DNA from: Metallyticus violacea
Taxonomy: Eukaryota; Arthropoda; Insecta; Mantodea; Metallyticidae
Assembly: GCA_030762175.1 (NCBI GenBank)
Contig: CM060831.1
Location: forward strand, 68,035,001 to 68,099,000
Length of the DNA: 64,000 nucleotides
Reading direction: 5' to 3'
Position 1 is the stretch's first letter. Every line of letters begins with the position of its first letter. A program made the translations under genes and the position numbers. A model generated the notes under the pieces. That model saw only the letters and a program-made list of their open reading frames with translations. It did not search any database and was not told where the DNA came from. Positions 1-10,215 of this stretch are shown piece after piece.

Positions 1-1587
1 GCTCCATGATATGGCTCTCATTACCCCATCTAGTTTTAATTTCGCTCTGCAGGTCCAGAGATGACATCTGCATGCATGCGTCTCTATTTCCTGCCGCTTT
101 ATTTCAGACAGGAGTCTTTTGACTTTTTTAGCTACGTCATATATGCGTTATCAATACCTTTCTGCCAAATATAGTTTAAACCGATTTTTGACAATTCCCC
201 TCTGTACAACCGCGGCCCACCATTTTGGATTATGCATGTTGTTTAATTGTGCCGGTTGCATATTGCCCTCAGGTTGTTTGTTTTCCTTTAATTAGTCTTA
301 ATCAGCATCTAATTATATTAATTTTGCTGTAGATTGCATCTTTCCAGCATCCCACCTCTCGTAGTACACCATAGTTCGGTGTTCCCCTACCCACGCCTAA
401 AAATCACGTTGTAATTTATTTAGACCGTTTATTTTATTCCATCCCCAAACCTTATTTCCATATAACAATGAGGACTTGTTTTGACTGGCATATCGGGTAT
501 CCGAAGTAGCAGCCTCTGTAACTCAGAGAGTTGGCCGCTCCCCTATTGTGTATATTAGCCTAAAGACTGAAGATAAAGGAGAAAATAATTATCTTTATAA
601 CTTTTATTAGTGCTCAGATTAAAATAAATCACTCATATCTTTAAACGATGTTGTTTAATATCAGAATACCGCACAAATGAAAATCAAACTATATTTATAT
701 TTTGAAAAAATTAAAAAAAAAAAAAAAAGAACTGCATGTTTCATGTACAGGAAAAAATGCCCACTTAAATTGTTACTAAGCAATGGTCAGAGCAAGGATT
801 TATATGAAAAATCTGATCCCAAAATTCATGCAAACATTAATTATACACGTATCAATCTCTTAGTGATCACGATTGCGAAGAGCCGGCTTTTCAGGTGCAA
901 CAGTTACCAGGTAATAGACGTTATATACACAATTAATAAGTCCACGATTTTGCGTTTTTACCTCAAACTTTCTATTTCTGAGCGTTCTCTGGTACAGCCC
1001 AACCCCATCAGTACAAATTTGGCTGCATTTGCGACCTGTTTCATAGAGGCTGTCATAGTAACGGTAGACACTGCTTAATGTCAAAACTGGGCAGCACCTA
1101 GGGCGGGGAGAAATGTGTATCGTTGATCTCACACCGGACTCAAAAGAATGCGCGAGCTGGCGAGCATTGCCAGGTTGCTAAATTAAAAGATTTTGAAACT
1201 TTAACTACAACAAATTTTAAAATTTACACTTACTGATAAAATAATTTTTCTACTTGTTTCATAGTCTGTAGCTACTAAAATAATATATTTTGGGTTGCTT
1301 TCGTATTATTCAAATTGCTATTGCATTATCTCCTGCTATATTGAAGCTTTTGCTGTGACACTGCTGTTTGTAGCCTCTGTTTTCTATGGTGGCATTCTGA
1401 GGCATAAGCAGCATTATTGCATTTACATAAAAGACGTACAAATAGTTCTTGTGTAAGTACGTGAATATACTTTTTAAAACCTTTATTTTCCAGTTATACA
1501 TCTGCTGTAGTATCTCTTATGTGTTTATTTTATGTTGAAATATAGTTGTTTTTATTTTTCTGTTGTGTACTGAATATCTAAAACAGG

Positions 1588-1590
<3 letters not shown>
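1..1590. other. AT-rich non-coding stretch, nothing recognised
   Basis: No protein family, RNA gene or repeat seen elsewhere in the window was recognised. The open frames here (677-1078 plus, 860-1132 minus) overlap on opposite strands, have no family resemblance and include a poly-A run near 715-728. They are best taken as chance frames. Confidence 0.5.
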
Positions 1591-1648
<58 letters not shown>

Positions 1649-1684
1649 GGTGTGTGTGTGGGTGTGTGTGTGTGTGTGTGTGTG
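1591..1684. repeat. compound AT / GT microsatellite
   Basis: A run of about 20 AT dinucleotides passes directly into about 25 GT dinucleotides with a few GGG interruptions. It abuts the 5' end of a SINE-A copy, so the SINE inserted at or inside the GT tract. Open frames across it (TH or IYIY repeats) are low-complexity artefacts. Confidence 0.95.
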
Positions 1685-1687
1685 GTA

Positions 1688-1967
1688 CCGCCACGGGTGG
1701 CCGAGGTCGTTAAGACGCGGACTAGTGAGCGGGAGGTCTGGGGTTCGAATCCCGCCAGGACCGTCCTCCCTGACTGAGGTTAGATTTTCCTCAGTCCTCA
1801 TAAATGGCAAATGCCGGGGAGGCACACTAAACTTAGGGTTGGAACATTTCCTTCCTAAAATAAAAATATCCTTTTCCAATTGATAATTTCATCTCATGTA
1901 TCATCAGTGTCACCGCCTGTAGTGCCCCCGTAGTAAAAACGAGCGTTAAACGCTACTCCAAAAAAAC
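1688..1967 (+). mobile_element. SINE-A, near full length, tRNA-derived
   Basis: This is the clearest copy of the window's commonest SINE. The head resembles a tRNA of the Leu/Ser type: the D-arm/A-box region is GTGGCCGAGGTCGTTAAG (about 1697-1714) and the B box GGTTCGAATCC is perfect (1742-1752). A central core follows (TTTTCCTCAGTCC, then GGCAAATGCCGGGGAGG), then a 3' part with CATTTCATCTCATG and a terminal GCGTTAAACGCTACTC. A likely 9-bp target-site duplication with one mismatch flanks it: TGTGTGGTA at 1679-1687 and TGTGTAGTA at 1968-1976. Pol III transcription and LINE-dependent retroposition are inferred from SINE biology. It encodes no protein. Confidence 0.9.
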
Positions 1968-2193
1968 TGTGTAGTAGATATTCATCATTATTTTTAAATT
2001 GAACTTCTTATGCGGAGGTTACAAGCCACCATTGGTTTATTTCACAGGTTTTTGCTTGTTTAGGTGTTTCTGCAAATACAATTTTTGTACAACATTTTTA
2101 AGATTGTTGCGATAGCTGTCAAATTTGCACGTCTTCTAATGCTTTAAAAATCATAAAAATTAACAAAATATTAATACTACTAGTGCGGGCTAC

Positions 2194-2936
2194 ATGAGCA
2201 AAGCGGGAGAGGCCTTTAAATGTTTCTACCTAACCTGCCTTGCTCACCGCTTACACCGATTGACTGAAGAGGTTAGAAACAATTTCCCAGAAGTAAACAA
2301 TGTTATTTCATTCGTGAAGAAAGCCTTTCTGAAGCATTGATATTTTCAAGAAAATGGTACCATCAACCCAGAAGCCATAATCACCCGCTGAGGTACTTGG
2401 CTGTAGGTAACCATCTAGTATGCCACTATTTTGAAGATATCAAGAATGTTATAAACTAGAGGACGTCAACGAAGCAGCCTACATAGCACTCTTCAACTCT
2501 TCAGAATAATACATTCAATTCACTTAACTTACCTTTATTAAAGTCAGTTTCAATGAACTTCTTGCAGTTATTCAACGTTTTACCACTAAAATATGCAATC
2601 CAAATCATTGACACATATTCAAAGAAAGAAATACCAGGGCTAATGAGCACAGCCTGTTCTTTGAAGCTCACTAAGCTTATACAGCGGAACCCAGGATTTG
2701 CAAATATAAAAAATGTATCTGCTGTTTTTCAAAAGAAACAAATTTCAGATGATTCACCATGGGAACCGGCATCAGTGACTTCACTTAAATTTTCCCCGAT
2801 GGCTTCTAGCTGTATCAAGAGAACATTTGCTTACTATAAGAACGTTTTAAAAGACAACAGAAAATTTTCCACGATAGAAAACCTAGCAATTAATTTAATA
2901 GTGCAGTGCAACAGTAACCAAATTGAGTTTGATTAA
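2194..2936 (+). pseudogene. hAT-superfamily transposase remnant
   Basis: Read across several breaks, this gives pieces of a hAT transposase. At 2194-2340 a frame starts MSKAGEAF and contains CLAHRLHRLTEEVRNNFPEV, the family's Cys/His-containing segment. Near 2388 a TR-stop-GTWL motif marks a Trp codon turned into a stop. From 2553 to 2936 an open frame carries NPGF and ends with a dimerisation-type segment (FAYYKNVLKDNRKFS, then ENLAINLIVQCNSN), matching the conserved C-terminus of hAT transposases. Internal stops and frameshifts show it is dead. No terminal inverted repeats were identified. Family assignment is from motif recognition. Confidence 0.75.
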
Positions 2937-3019
2937 TTGAAACTGTTCTTAAGCTTTACAACTTAACATTTAAAACAAAAATGTCAATGCTTTTGAAATT
3001 TATTCAAAATTCAGTGTCC

Positions 3020-3540
3020 TGACCTTTTCAAGACTTGGAAAATTTAAATATTCATCTGGTTCTGCGTTTTAGAGCAATGGAAAACAAATAAAATAAAATT
3101 AAAATAAACTCCTATTTGTTTCAGTGGTTTACCCGACTTTAGGCATGAGAAACTTCAAAAAACTACCCCAAAATAGTTTAAAAAGCTAATTCAGGGTTTA
3201 TAACAACCGAAATATCGGGGCCCCGCTTATTACATTTAAATTAAACCCCTTAGTTATAAGAAGGAGCTCTTACTTGCTCTTGACGCAGCAGCAATTATGA
3301 ACAATGGTCAACCGCAGCGACCGCTGTGATCTGTACCTCCGTCTTCTGATTAGCACACAGGCACCCCTCCGGATGCCATCACCCGGCTACGTACATAGAT
3401 CAAAGGACGCCACCTCTCTATCAGGCAATTTACCAATTATCCTCGTGAGATTGGGTGGATCCCGTTCCAGAACTAACTTCAATCGAACCCGGAACCTCCC
3501 AGCAGCCAGCAATGCTGGTCAATATGGAGGAATGACTACA
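3020..3540. other. unclassified stretch with weak tRNA-like segment
   Basis: The 3300-3540 part is richer in GC than its surroundings and has an open frame (3304-3609) that runs into the AT microsatellite. A short segment near 3484-3505 (CGAACCCGGAACCTCCC) faintly resembles a reversed B box. No other copy was found in the window, so no family is assigned. Confidence 0.3.
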
Positions 3541-3557
3541 GTAAACAAGATGTTGTA

Positions 3558-3558
<1 letters not shown>

Positions 3559-3603
<45 letters not shown>
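3559..3603. repeat. AT microsatellite
   Basis: About 22 uninterrupted AT dinucleotides. The open frame crossing it into IYIYIY is an artefact. Confidence 0.95.
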
Positions 3604-3605
<2 letters not shown>

Positions 3606-3914
3606 GTAACGTTACTGAAAATTTATCACACGAACAGTTTAAAACAACTGTTTTAAACTCTGGTTTGCGAACTCCGGGAGTTTATTAAATCATTAAAGTA
3701 CTATAGATATAAACAGACAACAAGAAAACGAATGACGACACAATTGTAGGGTATGTGTTTATTAAAATAAAGTATATCAGAATAAAATTGAATGCGACGA
3801 TTTATTCCGTAAAGAGCTTTCAAACTTTTAAAACATTTGCAGTACTTTTTCAAAATTTTCTTTTGCCTTATGTAAGCCCGAACAGAACCAGAGGCCCGTT
3901 TTCAGTTAGTTTGC

Positions 3915-4160
3915 ATGAAAGAAGGGCTCACAGCATTAACAGAAAAAGGAGACCATACTGTCCCCCCACCTAAAAAACCGGAATATCAAAGAAGGCCTGA
4001 AAGAGTCGTATTGATTCCATTCTTAACAACTTACTTGTGTGAAAAATCATTTTCTGCACTCCTTTATCTGAGAAAAGGTATGGAAAATGTAGAATAAGAA
4101 CTGAAAATACAACTTTCTCCTATTAAAACCGATATACCACGACTTTTAAATGAAATGTAA
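3915..4160 (+). pseudogene. hAT transposase C-terminal fragment
   Basis: A frame beginning MKEGLTALTEKG leads to FLTTYLCEKSFSALLYLRKG, the conserved hAT C-terminal dimerisation motif. After one in-frame stop at 4095-4097, the same frame continues with ELKIQLSPIKTDIPRLLNEM, which is the expected continuation in this family. Only the last ~80 residues survive. It differs from the 2.2-2.9 kb remnant (TYLCEKSFS type rather than SFAYYK type), so two separate hAT lineages lie here about 1 kb apart. Confidence 0.7.
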
Positions 4161-4199
4161 GATCATCCCTTTTATCCATAATGAGCTATTACTGTTGTG

Positions 4200-4640
4200 C
4201 AATCATATGTTATTAGTTATTATTCTTAGACACAAGAAGTGGACTTGGGATAAATATGGTAGAGGAGAAAGATTGGAAAAAGAGCTAATAATAAGAACTG
4301 AGGAATTCGAAAAACAGGAAATATGGATGTATATCTGAAATTACTCAGCACACTAAAAATGTTTGGGGAAGGGAAAGCTATATTGAAATTAGTGAAAAGG
4401 CAGGAAGGGAAGGAATGGTATGATTTAGAACAGGTGTAATAAGCTAAAGTGGAATAAAAAATGTATACATTAAGGAAATATGTCCTATGTGTGAAGAACC
4501 AGATAGTACTTGGCATTGTATATTAGAATGTAAACAAACCAAATTTTCGTAATAATTCCTATTACGAAAGTTGCAAAATTTACCAAATGAAATAAGAGGC
4601 GGAAAATTTAATACCAGACGAAAATATTAAGGAACTGGGA
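4200..4640 (+). pseudogene. LINE ORF2 C-terminal fragment with zinc knuckle
   Basis: A frame at 4150-4338 contains WDKYGRGERLEKELIIRTEEFEKQEIW. At 4463-4549 another reads VYIKEICPMCEEPDSTWHCILECK, which holds a C-x2-C-x7-H-x4-C knuckle as found after the reverse transcriptase of many non-LTR retrotransposons. A stop at 4550-4552 and frameshifts separate the pieces. No reverse transcriptase core is present, so this is a 3' scrap. Assignment to a LINE is by motif style and is moderate. Confidence 0.5.
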
Positions 4641-5008
4641 AAATACATAGGCAAGGTGAGACAAAATGGTTATGGAAGGAGGATAAGATAAATGAAAATA
4701 ACATTGCTGACAATTGCACTATTTAGCAGTGAATATAGATCCCCATTACATACTCAACGTGGGGTTAATTGTAATGGGAGATGGAAGGTATGCAACTCCA
4801 TAATGTCAGGGTAAGCAAGTGGGAAATTTAAATGTTTATTAATAATAGTTAGTTTACATGAATTGAGAACATAGAAAGGACTACACTACAATTAAAGCAA
4901 ATGTTCAAAAAATGTACACTTATTTGTTTGTTTTTAAATCTTGTAAGCAGTGAGGAACAATTTTAAAATGGTTATAAAATGAAACAATTTTAAAATAGAT
5001 ATAAGAAT

Positions 5009-5185
5009 GAAATTTATTTATAACCCGTTTCAGCTAACGCAGAGTCTGATGTCACTAGTATAGTTGTTGATAAAGAAACTTATGATAAGATGAGCGGCGG
5101 AGTCGACAGCATCATACAGTCGCATCACAATGTTACAGTGTGAAATCGCAATAGCTTTATGCAAATAAGATGTACATACGCGTAA
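5009..5185 (+). repeat. dispersed direct repeat, copy 1
   Basis: Closely similar to 6166-6316. Shared blocks include TTTCAGCTAAC, GATGTCACTAGTATAGTTGTTG, AAAGAAACTTATGA, GAGCGGCGGAGT, GACAGCATCAT and the 3' block TAGCTTTATGCAAATAAGATGTACATACGCG. It has small indels relative to copy 2. It may be an unnamed repeat or the terminal repeat of a small element. No coding content. Confidence 0.85.
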
Positions 5186-6165
5186 TTATAGTTAAATCTT
5201 AAGGATCCGCGAGAGCAAGAGATATTTGCAGGGGACCCATAGTCATGGAAAGTTTTAAATACACATGCAAATGCCTTTATATATTTTTTTCAAAGCCGAT
5301 TATGTATTTCGCTACTCATTACTTGACTTTTGTGAACTTTCGTATTTACACAAATCTGCAACTCTGCCCGAAATAATGTTGCGAGCAAGGATGCTGTATC
5401 CTCACAGTGAGGATAATATGTTGAAGGAGATTACTGTTCATTGCCTCCTACAGATTATCTGCATATGATTCATGTACGATCTTCCTGCTTTCTGTAGGTG
5501 ACTGCGTGTGAGAGAGAGATAACCAAAGCAGAGCTATTCAACGGTCCTTATTGCTTTGTTCTGCTCGACATGCCCAGCTTAGAGGATTACCGTGCCTCAT
5601 ACAAGGCTCATTTCGTATCATTGTCTAGAGTTCACAGGTGAGAGGGGACCTTTTAACAGTAGCGTTACAGAAAGAGCTATCTGCCGAACTACAGCTGATG
5701 GTTAATGCCGCAATTTTGAGCACCGTAATCGAGGTTAGATTTTGCTCATAAATCCTCCCAGCTAAGTCTGAAATTCCACGAGATCACAGTTGCAAAGAGT
5801 GAAGCAGAATTTGCCCCAAATGGACAAAACAGAACAGAAGCAGAAACTCATATCCATAGCAGCAAAGGTGCTATTGATTACGTTGGCCGATCAGCGGTAA
5901 ATATCAAAGGGTTTGCAGCTATATTTATGAGAACAGAACAAAACAGAAAGTACGAGAAAAAATTAAAATTTGGACAACGGAAGTAATCAGTAATTTAATC
6001 TAAAAATTTCTGGAAATGCACCGGGATCGGGACCATTTTCGGGAACATGGAAGGCAAAATATTTATTATAAAATTAAACTTTAAAAAATAATTTTTATAA
6101 AGAAAAGGGAATTAGTGGACAGAGCTTCGAATGAATGAATGAGAAAAAAATCGGCATTTGAAGAG
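5186..6165. other. sequence between the paired direct repeats
   Basis: About 980 bp between two direct repeat copies. No protein motif was recognised. The only frame of note (5265-5468, 67 codons) has no family resemblance. If the flanking repeats are terminal repeats, this would be the internal part of a small non-autonomous element. Confidence 0.35.
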
Positions 6166-6316
6166 AAAAATTTATAACCCATTTCAGCTAACTTTTGCGC
6201 AGAGTTTGATGTCACTAGTATAGTTGTTGTCAAAGAAACTTATGAGCGGCGGAGTTGACAGCATCATCCAGTCAAAATCCGAATAGCTTTATGCAAATAA
6301 GATGTACATACGCGAG
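6166..6316 (+). repeat. dispersed direct repeat, copy 2
   Basis: Second copy of the repeat at 5009-5185, in the same orientation. Relative to copy 1 it lacks part of the CATCACAATGTTACAG segment and has an extra TTTTGCG near its start. The ends of the similarity are at about AAAATTTATAACCC and CATACGCG. Confidence 0.85.
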
Positions 6317-6319
6317 TAA

Positions 6320-7755
6320 TTTTAAAATATAACAATTATAATGCGTTATAAATTATAGATAATTTTATTTTTAGTATAGTCAAATATGAGTTCGTCCCCT
6401 GTAAAGTAAGCTGAAATGGATAATAGTGGTGTAGTAGAAACAACTAACAGCCTTAAACAAAAATAGATTGAAGGTGTAAGGTTTTTTATACCCAGCTTTG
6501 TGTAAATGACCCACATTAATTTCAGGATATACATTAAAGTTATTTGAGTTAGGGAGTACTGGAAGAAGCGCTTAGGTGACCCGTAACTCAAATACATAGA
6601 GATTTGTATATGAACAGCTAATATCAGAATTTTGCATGATGGACCACATTTATTAAACCAGGACGCTTTGACTTTTCGTCAACATATTATAACTAATGAG
6701 CTTAGGTTACATATTTAATAATAAGAGTATTTAGTATTATTATTTAATTTTTTTAAGATTTCGGTGCAATTTTGATTTATATTTCTATTTTTCACTAAGG
6801 TAATAACTTTTTCAAACCATATTCACAAAATTTGACAAAATATAAAGAATAGCAATGAAACGAACTTTGTTTACAAATAGATTTAACTCAATCACTATTG
6901 TCTAGTGAAATTCTGTAGCTAGGCAGTAATGGCAGCTATTATACAGAAATGGAATACGAAATTGGTTTTATATTATGTAATATTTCAAATAGCTGCGTAG
7001 TCCACTTGTAGAACTCGCCTCTGACATTTGCCTTCACTTGTCTCAAAGAATTTCTTACATAATATAGATTAAAGAACAAAATATTTTATTCTGTATTATA
7101 AACTTTCACTATTTTTATGTTACAAATATGAAATAATTGACATCTACCTTCAAACAAAATCATACTAGTTTGTAACAACTGGTAAGGAGATACTTTGTTT
7201 TTGCAAGCCCTTTTGATTTAGCACACATGTAGAATTCTATTTTCAATTTTTAAACATATATTTTCAATTACCCATGCACCATACTCCCAAACTCACTCTG
7301 TTTGTATGAATTACAGTAATGTAAATATAAACAAGTTAAGATAGTTTACCTAATAACTAAAATTTAAAACAAGTATCGAGTTTTAAACTTCCATATAGGT
7401 ATCCCGCATGGTCGTAAATTTTAAACTTACTTGTGTGAAATAACATGAGAATGAGTGTAGACACTACTACAACAGGAGTGAACAGTTTGGAGTTTATGGT
7501 TTCACCTATATTCTTCCTTATACTTGACAACGCGCTATTTATACAGCAAAATGTGTAAGCGTTCCATTTCTCCCCACCAGAGCGGACCTGTGCATCATTT
7601 TCAGCGGCTCCTCGTTTATTTTTCGGAGTTTTCAATAAACAATTATTTAAAGTTATTATTACCATCCTGTTCGATCAATCTACTTCAGTATTAGGAAGCG
7701 AACTGAGGCATTCAAACCATAGGGAGCCGTAGTAAATTCGTCCTCTGACCCAGTA
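6320..7755. other. AT-rich stretch, nothing recognised
   Basis: No repeat shared with the rest of the window and no protein motif. Minus-strand frames at 6346-6597 and 7357-7665 show no family resemblance. Confidence 0.5.
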
Positions 7756-8683
7756 TTCTAATGTAGGGATTTCCAACCGCGTCGCGAGATCAGCCAGGAG
7801 TGCCGCGAGATATTTTGGGAATAAACAAAAATATAGTAGTAACTAATTAAAACACATATATTCAATTGCAGTATATCAATTACTGGTATTGGTGATGAAG
7901 AAGAGGAACACGAAACAGTAGTTGAATTAAGTTTCATCTCGGGTTTCCATCATTGGTTTAATAAGAAGAAACTGCTTCATAAATTCAGCAGTTTTATTTT
8001 GGGTAGTTTCCGGAAGTTTTTCTTTCTGGATCAAGATCAAAGTTATTAAAACATCAAAAAATAGAACACACTGACTTATTGATCACATTTAAAACTATAT
8101 TGTACAATATACAAAGACTAACTAAGCTTCAATACGTTGAAAACACGGCAACAATGAAATCACTCATACCACGCGAACTCACAACAAAGACAATCAAATG
8201 CAAAGCACAAAACAGACTCTTTAGCCTTGAGGACGATATGTGTGTTTCGTTGTCAACTGTTAGGCCTGGTATCAAACATTTGTGTTATCTGCATCAATCA
8301 CAAATCTCACATTAATAAGAGAAATTTTATTTTAATGGTTTACAATTGTCTTGTAGTCTTTTACTTTTGAAACTGTATTGTTTAATTCATAATTAATTTA
8401 AAATCAGTGTATAATAAACATTTGTGCAGTATACTATGTCCAATGACAGGTCATAAATTGTATGTTAAGTTATTAGTATAAAAACTGTATTCTTATGTTT
8501 GTTATGGAGTGTTTATTTGAACATAAATTAATACATTATAAATATATATGTAATATCACAATGAAAGTTACAAATTTAAAATAATTTAACAAAATTTTAA
8601 AACAATTAACAGGGATCGGAATTTCTAATCTCATTCCCTAGGGTGCCATGAACATAAAACAGTTGGGAATCGCTGTTCTAGTG
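7756..8683 (+). mobile_element. hAT element with termini and 8-bp target duplication
   Basis: The element body runs 7764-8675. Its ends are imperfect inverted repeats: TAGGGATTTCCAAC at the left, and at the right the reverse complement CAGCGATTCCCAAC, matching at 11 of 14 positions. It is flanked by TTCTAATG (7756-7763) and TTCTAGTG (8676-8683), an 8-bp duplication with one difference, as expected for hAT. An internal frame (8079-8312) resembles a hAT transposase C-terminus: it ends VRPGIKHLCYLHQSQISH, like the PDI...HQ.QISH tail of one hAT subfamily. At 912 bp it is an internally deleted, non-autonomous copy that still holds a scrap of transposase. Confidence 0.8.
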
Positions 8684-10004
8684 TATTACGCTATCCAATG
8701 CTGTTGATACAACGATGACGTCAGCACACTATGCCGCCATTTTCTCCTTCTTGGTCGGATATCAGCATTTTTCGTGTGTAGTGGATAGATTATTAGTTTT
8801 CAACGCATTTGCCTCATCTTGTAATAATGTTTATATTCACTCTCCTGCTGTTTTAGCTAACTTTCCCCAACTAAATAATATTAAATGGAATTTACTGCTT
8901 AGATGAAACTATTTCTGCGCTCACTGTTGTGTGAAAGATGCGTCACCAGCAAAGCTACGTAACGATCCCTGGGCCACCGTGCACAAGGTCGTTCAGCTCG
9001 CATTTTTAAAGTCACTAGAGAGGAAAAAAAAAATAAAAGTCGTTCACCTGAGCTCACTTTTTGGCAGGCTAGAGGCACTTCCGGTTTCGCTCTTGCCAAG
9101 CGAAGGCTGCATTTTATTCTGCTCTCTTCATTTATAGTGCGATTAGGAAAGTGCGAGTCGATATTCCCAGAAAACTTTCTAAGAGGTAACTTTTCGAAGG
9201 GCGATAAACGAGTTCCTTGCCAAATGTAAGAGTCGTAAAGCAACTAATCCATCATTTGCTCGTTACTGCAATTTCTATTCTTGGCCTGGCGTGACAAACA
9301 CGTGGCAAAATCTCATTAAGCTTTGTGGAGTAAATGGCAAAGAGTCTCTGAACCCTTTGATTTCTTGGCGAAGTTTTTCTTTACCCTCTAGCGTGATATA
9401 GCACATAGAATACATAGTAAATAATTAGCACTATAATGTATGGGGTGATCAATTCTGTACGCAACCACGCACATGCCTACAGTCTCGGAGGGCCACTTGC
9501 TGTCCGCACCTATGAAATCCTCACTTGTATTTAACTTCAAAAAATAAACAGAAGTAAAATGAAAGACAGCCACATTTTAGAAGAATTAATATCATTAATG
9601 ATTAAATAAAGTATCCCTTCTTTACAAAAAACGCATAACATATTGCGATAAATGTTCTTTTTAACCTCTTAGAGACGCAACTTTGTTATACAGCAAAAGC
9701 GTTCATATCTAGCACTCAAATAATCGGCAACACAAAAAACGGTCTTTTTCAATAAGAGAAAGCAGGCGAAAGAAAGAAACATGGCAAACTTAGACAAGTG
9801 TTCCTTTCTGTGAAAGGTTCATTACCTTCTAATGCGTCTTAGAGGCAACGTATGGACATGACGTGACTCTACAGTAGTGTGCGTGGTAAAGGCAACACCT
9901 CATGGCTTCGCACTTCACAATATCATAGTTGCGAGCGTGATAAAGTGGCAGCCGCAACTGTGGATAGTAGCTAAAGTGAATTAATCCGCTTTAGCACGAT
10001 TTAT
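8684..10004. other. non-repetitive stretch, possible regulatory motifs only
   Basis: No gene recognised. Just after the hAT element lie a perfect CRE, TGACGTCA (8716-8723), and GCCGCCATTTT (8733-8743), which resembles a YY1-type site. The 8930-9260 part is more GC-rich than its surroundings and open in several frames, none with family resemblance. Treating it as a promoter or first exon would be speculation. Confidence 0.3.
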
Positions 10005-10100
10005 TCTGTGAAGCGCAAGCGAAATATTCTTATGCTTAAACAGAAGTTTGAACTGTTGGATAAAATGGGTAAGGGTGTTAGTAGAATATATCGGAAGAAC
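10005..10100 (+). pseudogene. pogo/Tigger CENP-B-type helix-turn-helix fragment
   Basis: The frame reads SVKRKRNILMLKQKFELL, then DKMGKGVSRIY. This matches the start of the CENP-B N-terminal DNA-binding domain carried by pogo/Tigger transposases (KRKR...L..K..I...L..G.S). Only about 32 residues remain and no DDE domain follows. The match is short but distinctive. Confidence 0.6.
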
Positions 10101-10172
10101 CATTGCGCGCTACAACCTTTTCTTCATTGTTACAATGGGCTATCCTGGTTTCAATTCATGTGGCCATCATCA

Positions 10173-10215
10173 GTGCAATAATAAAAACATCATTAGGATG
10201 TTTTTATTATTGCAC
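10173..10215. repeat. perfect 19-bp inverted repeat (hairpin)
   Basis: GTGCAATAATAAAAACATC (10173-10191) is followed by a 5-nt loop (ATTAG) and its exact reverse complement (10197-10215). TCATC/GATGA pairing just outside extends the stem imperfectly. It could be a foldback end of a DNA element or a small-RNA precursor-like hairpin. No second copy was seen in the window. Confidence 0.9.

Noticed and set aside
1517..1883. Open frames of 106-120 codons on both strands
   Set aside because: They are read through the AT/GT microsatellite (IYIY, VCVC, THTH) and a SINE.
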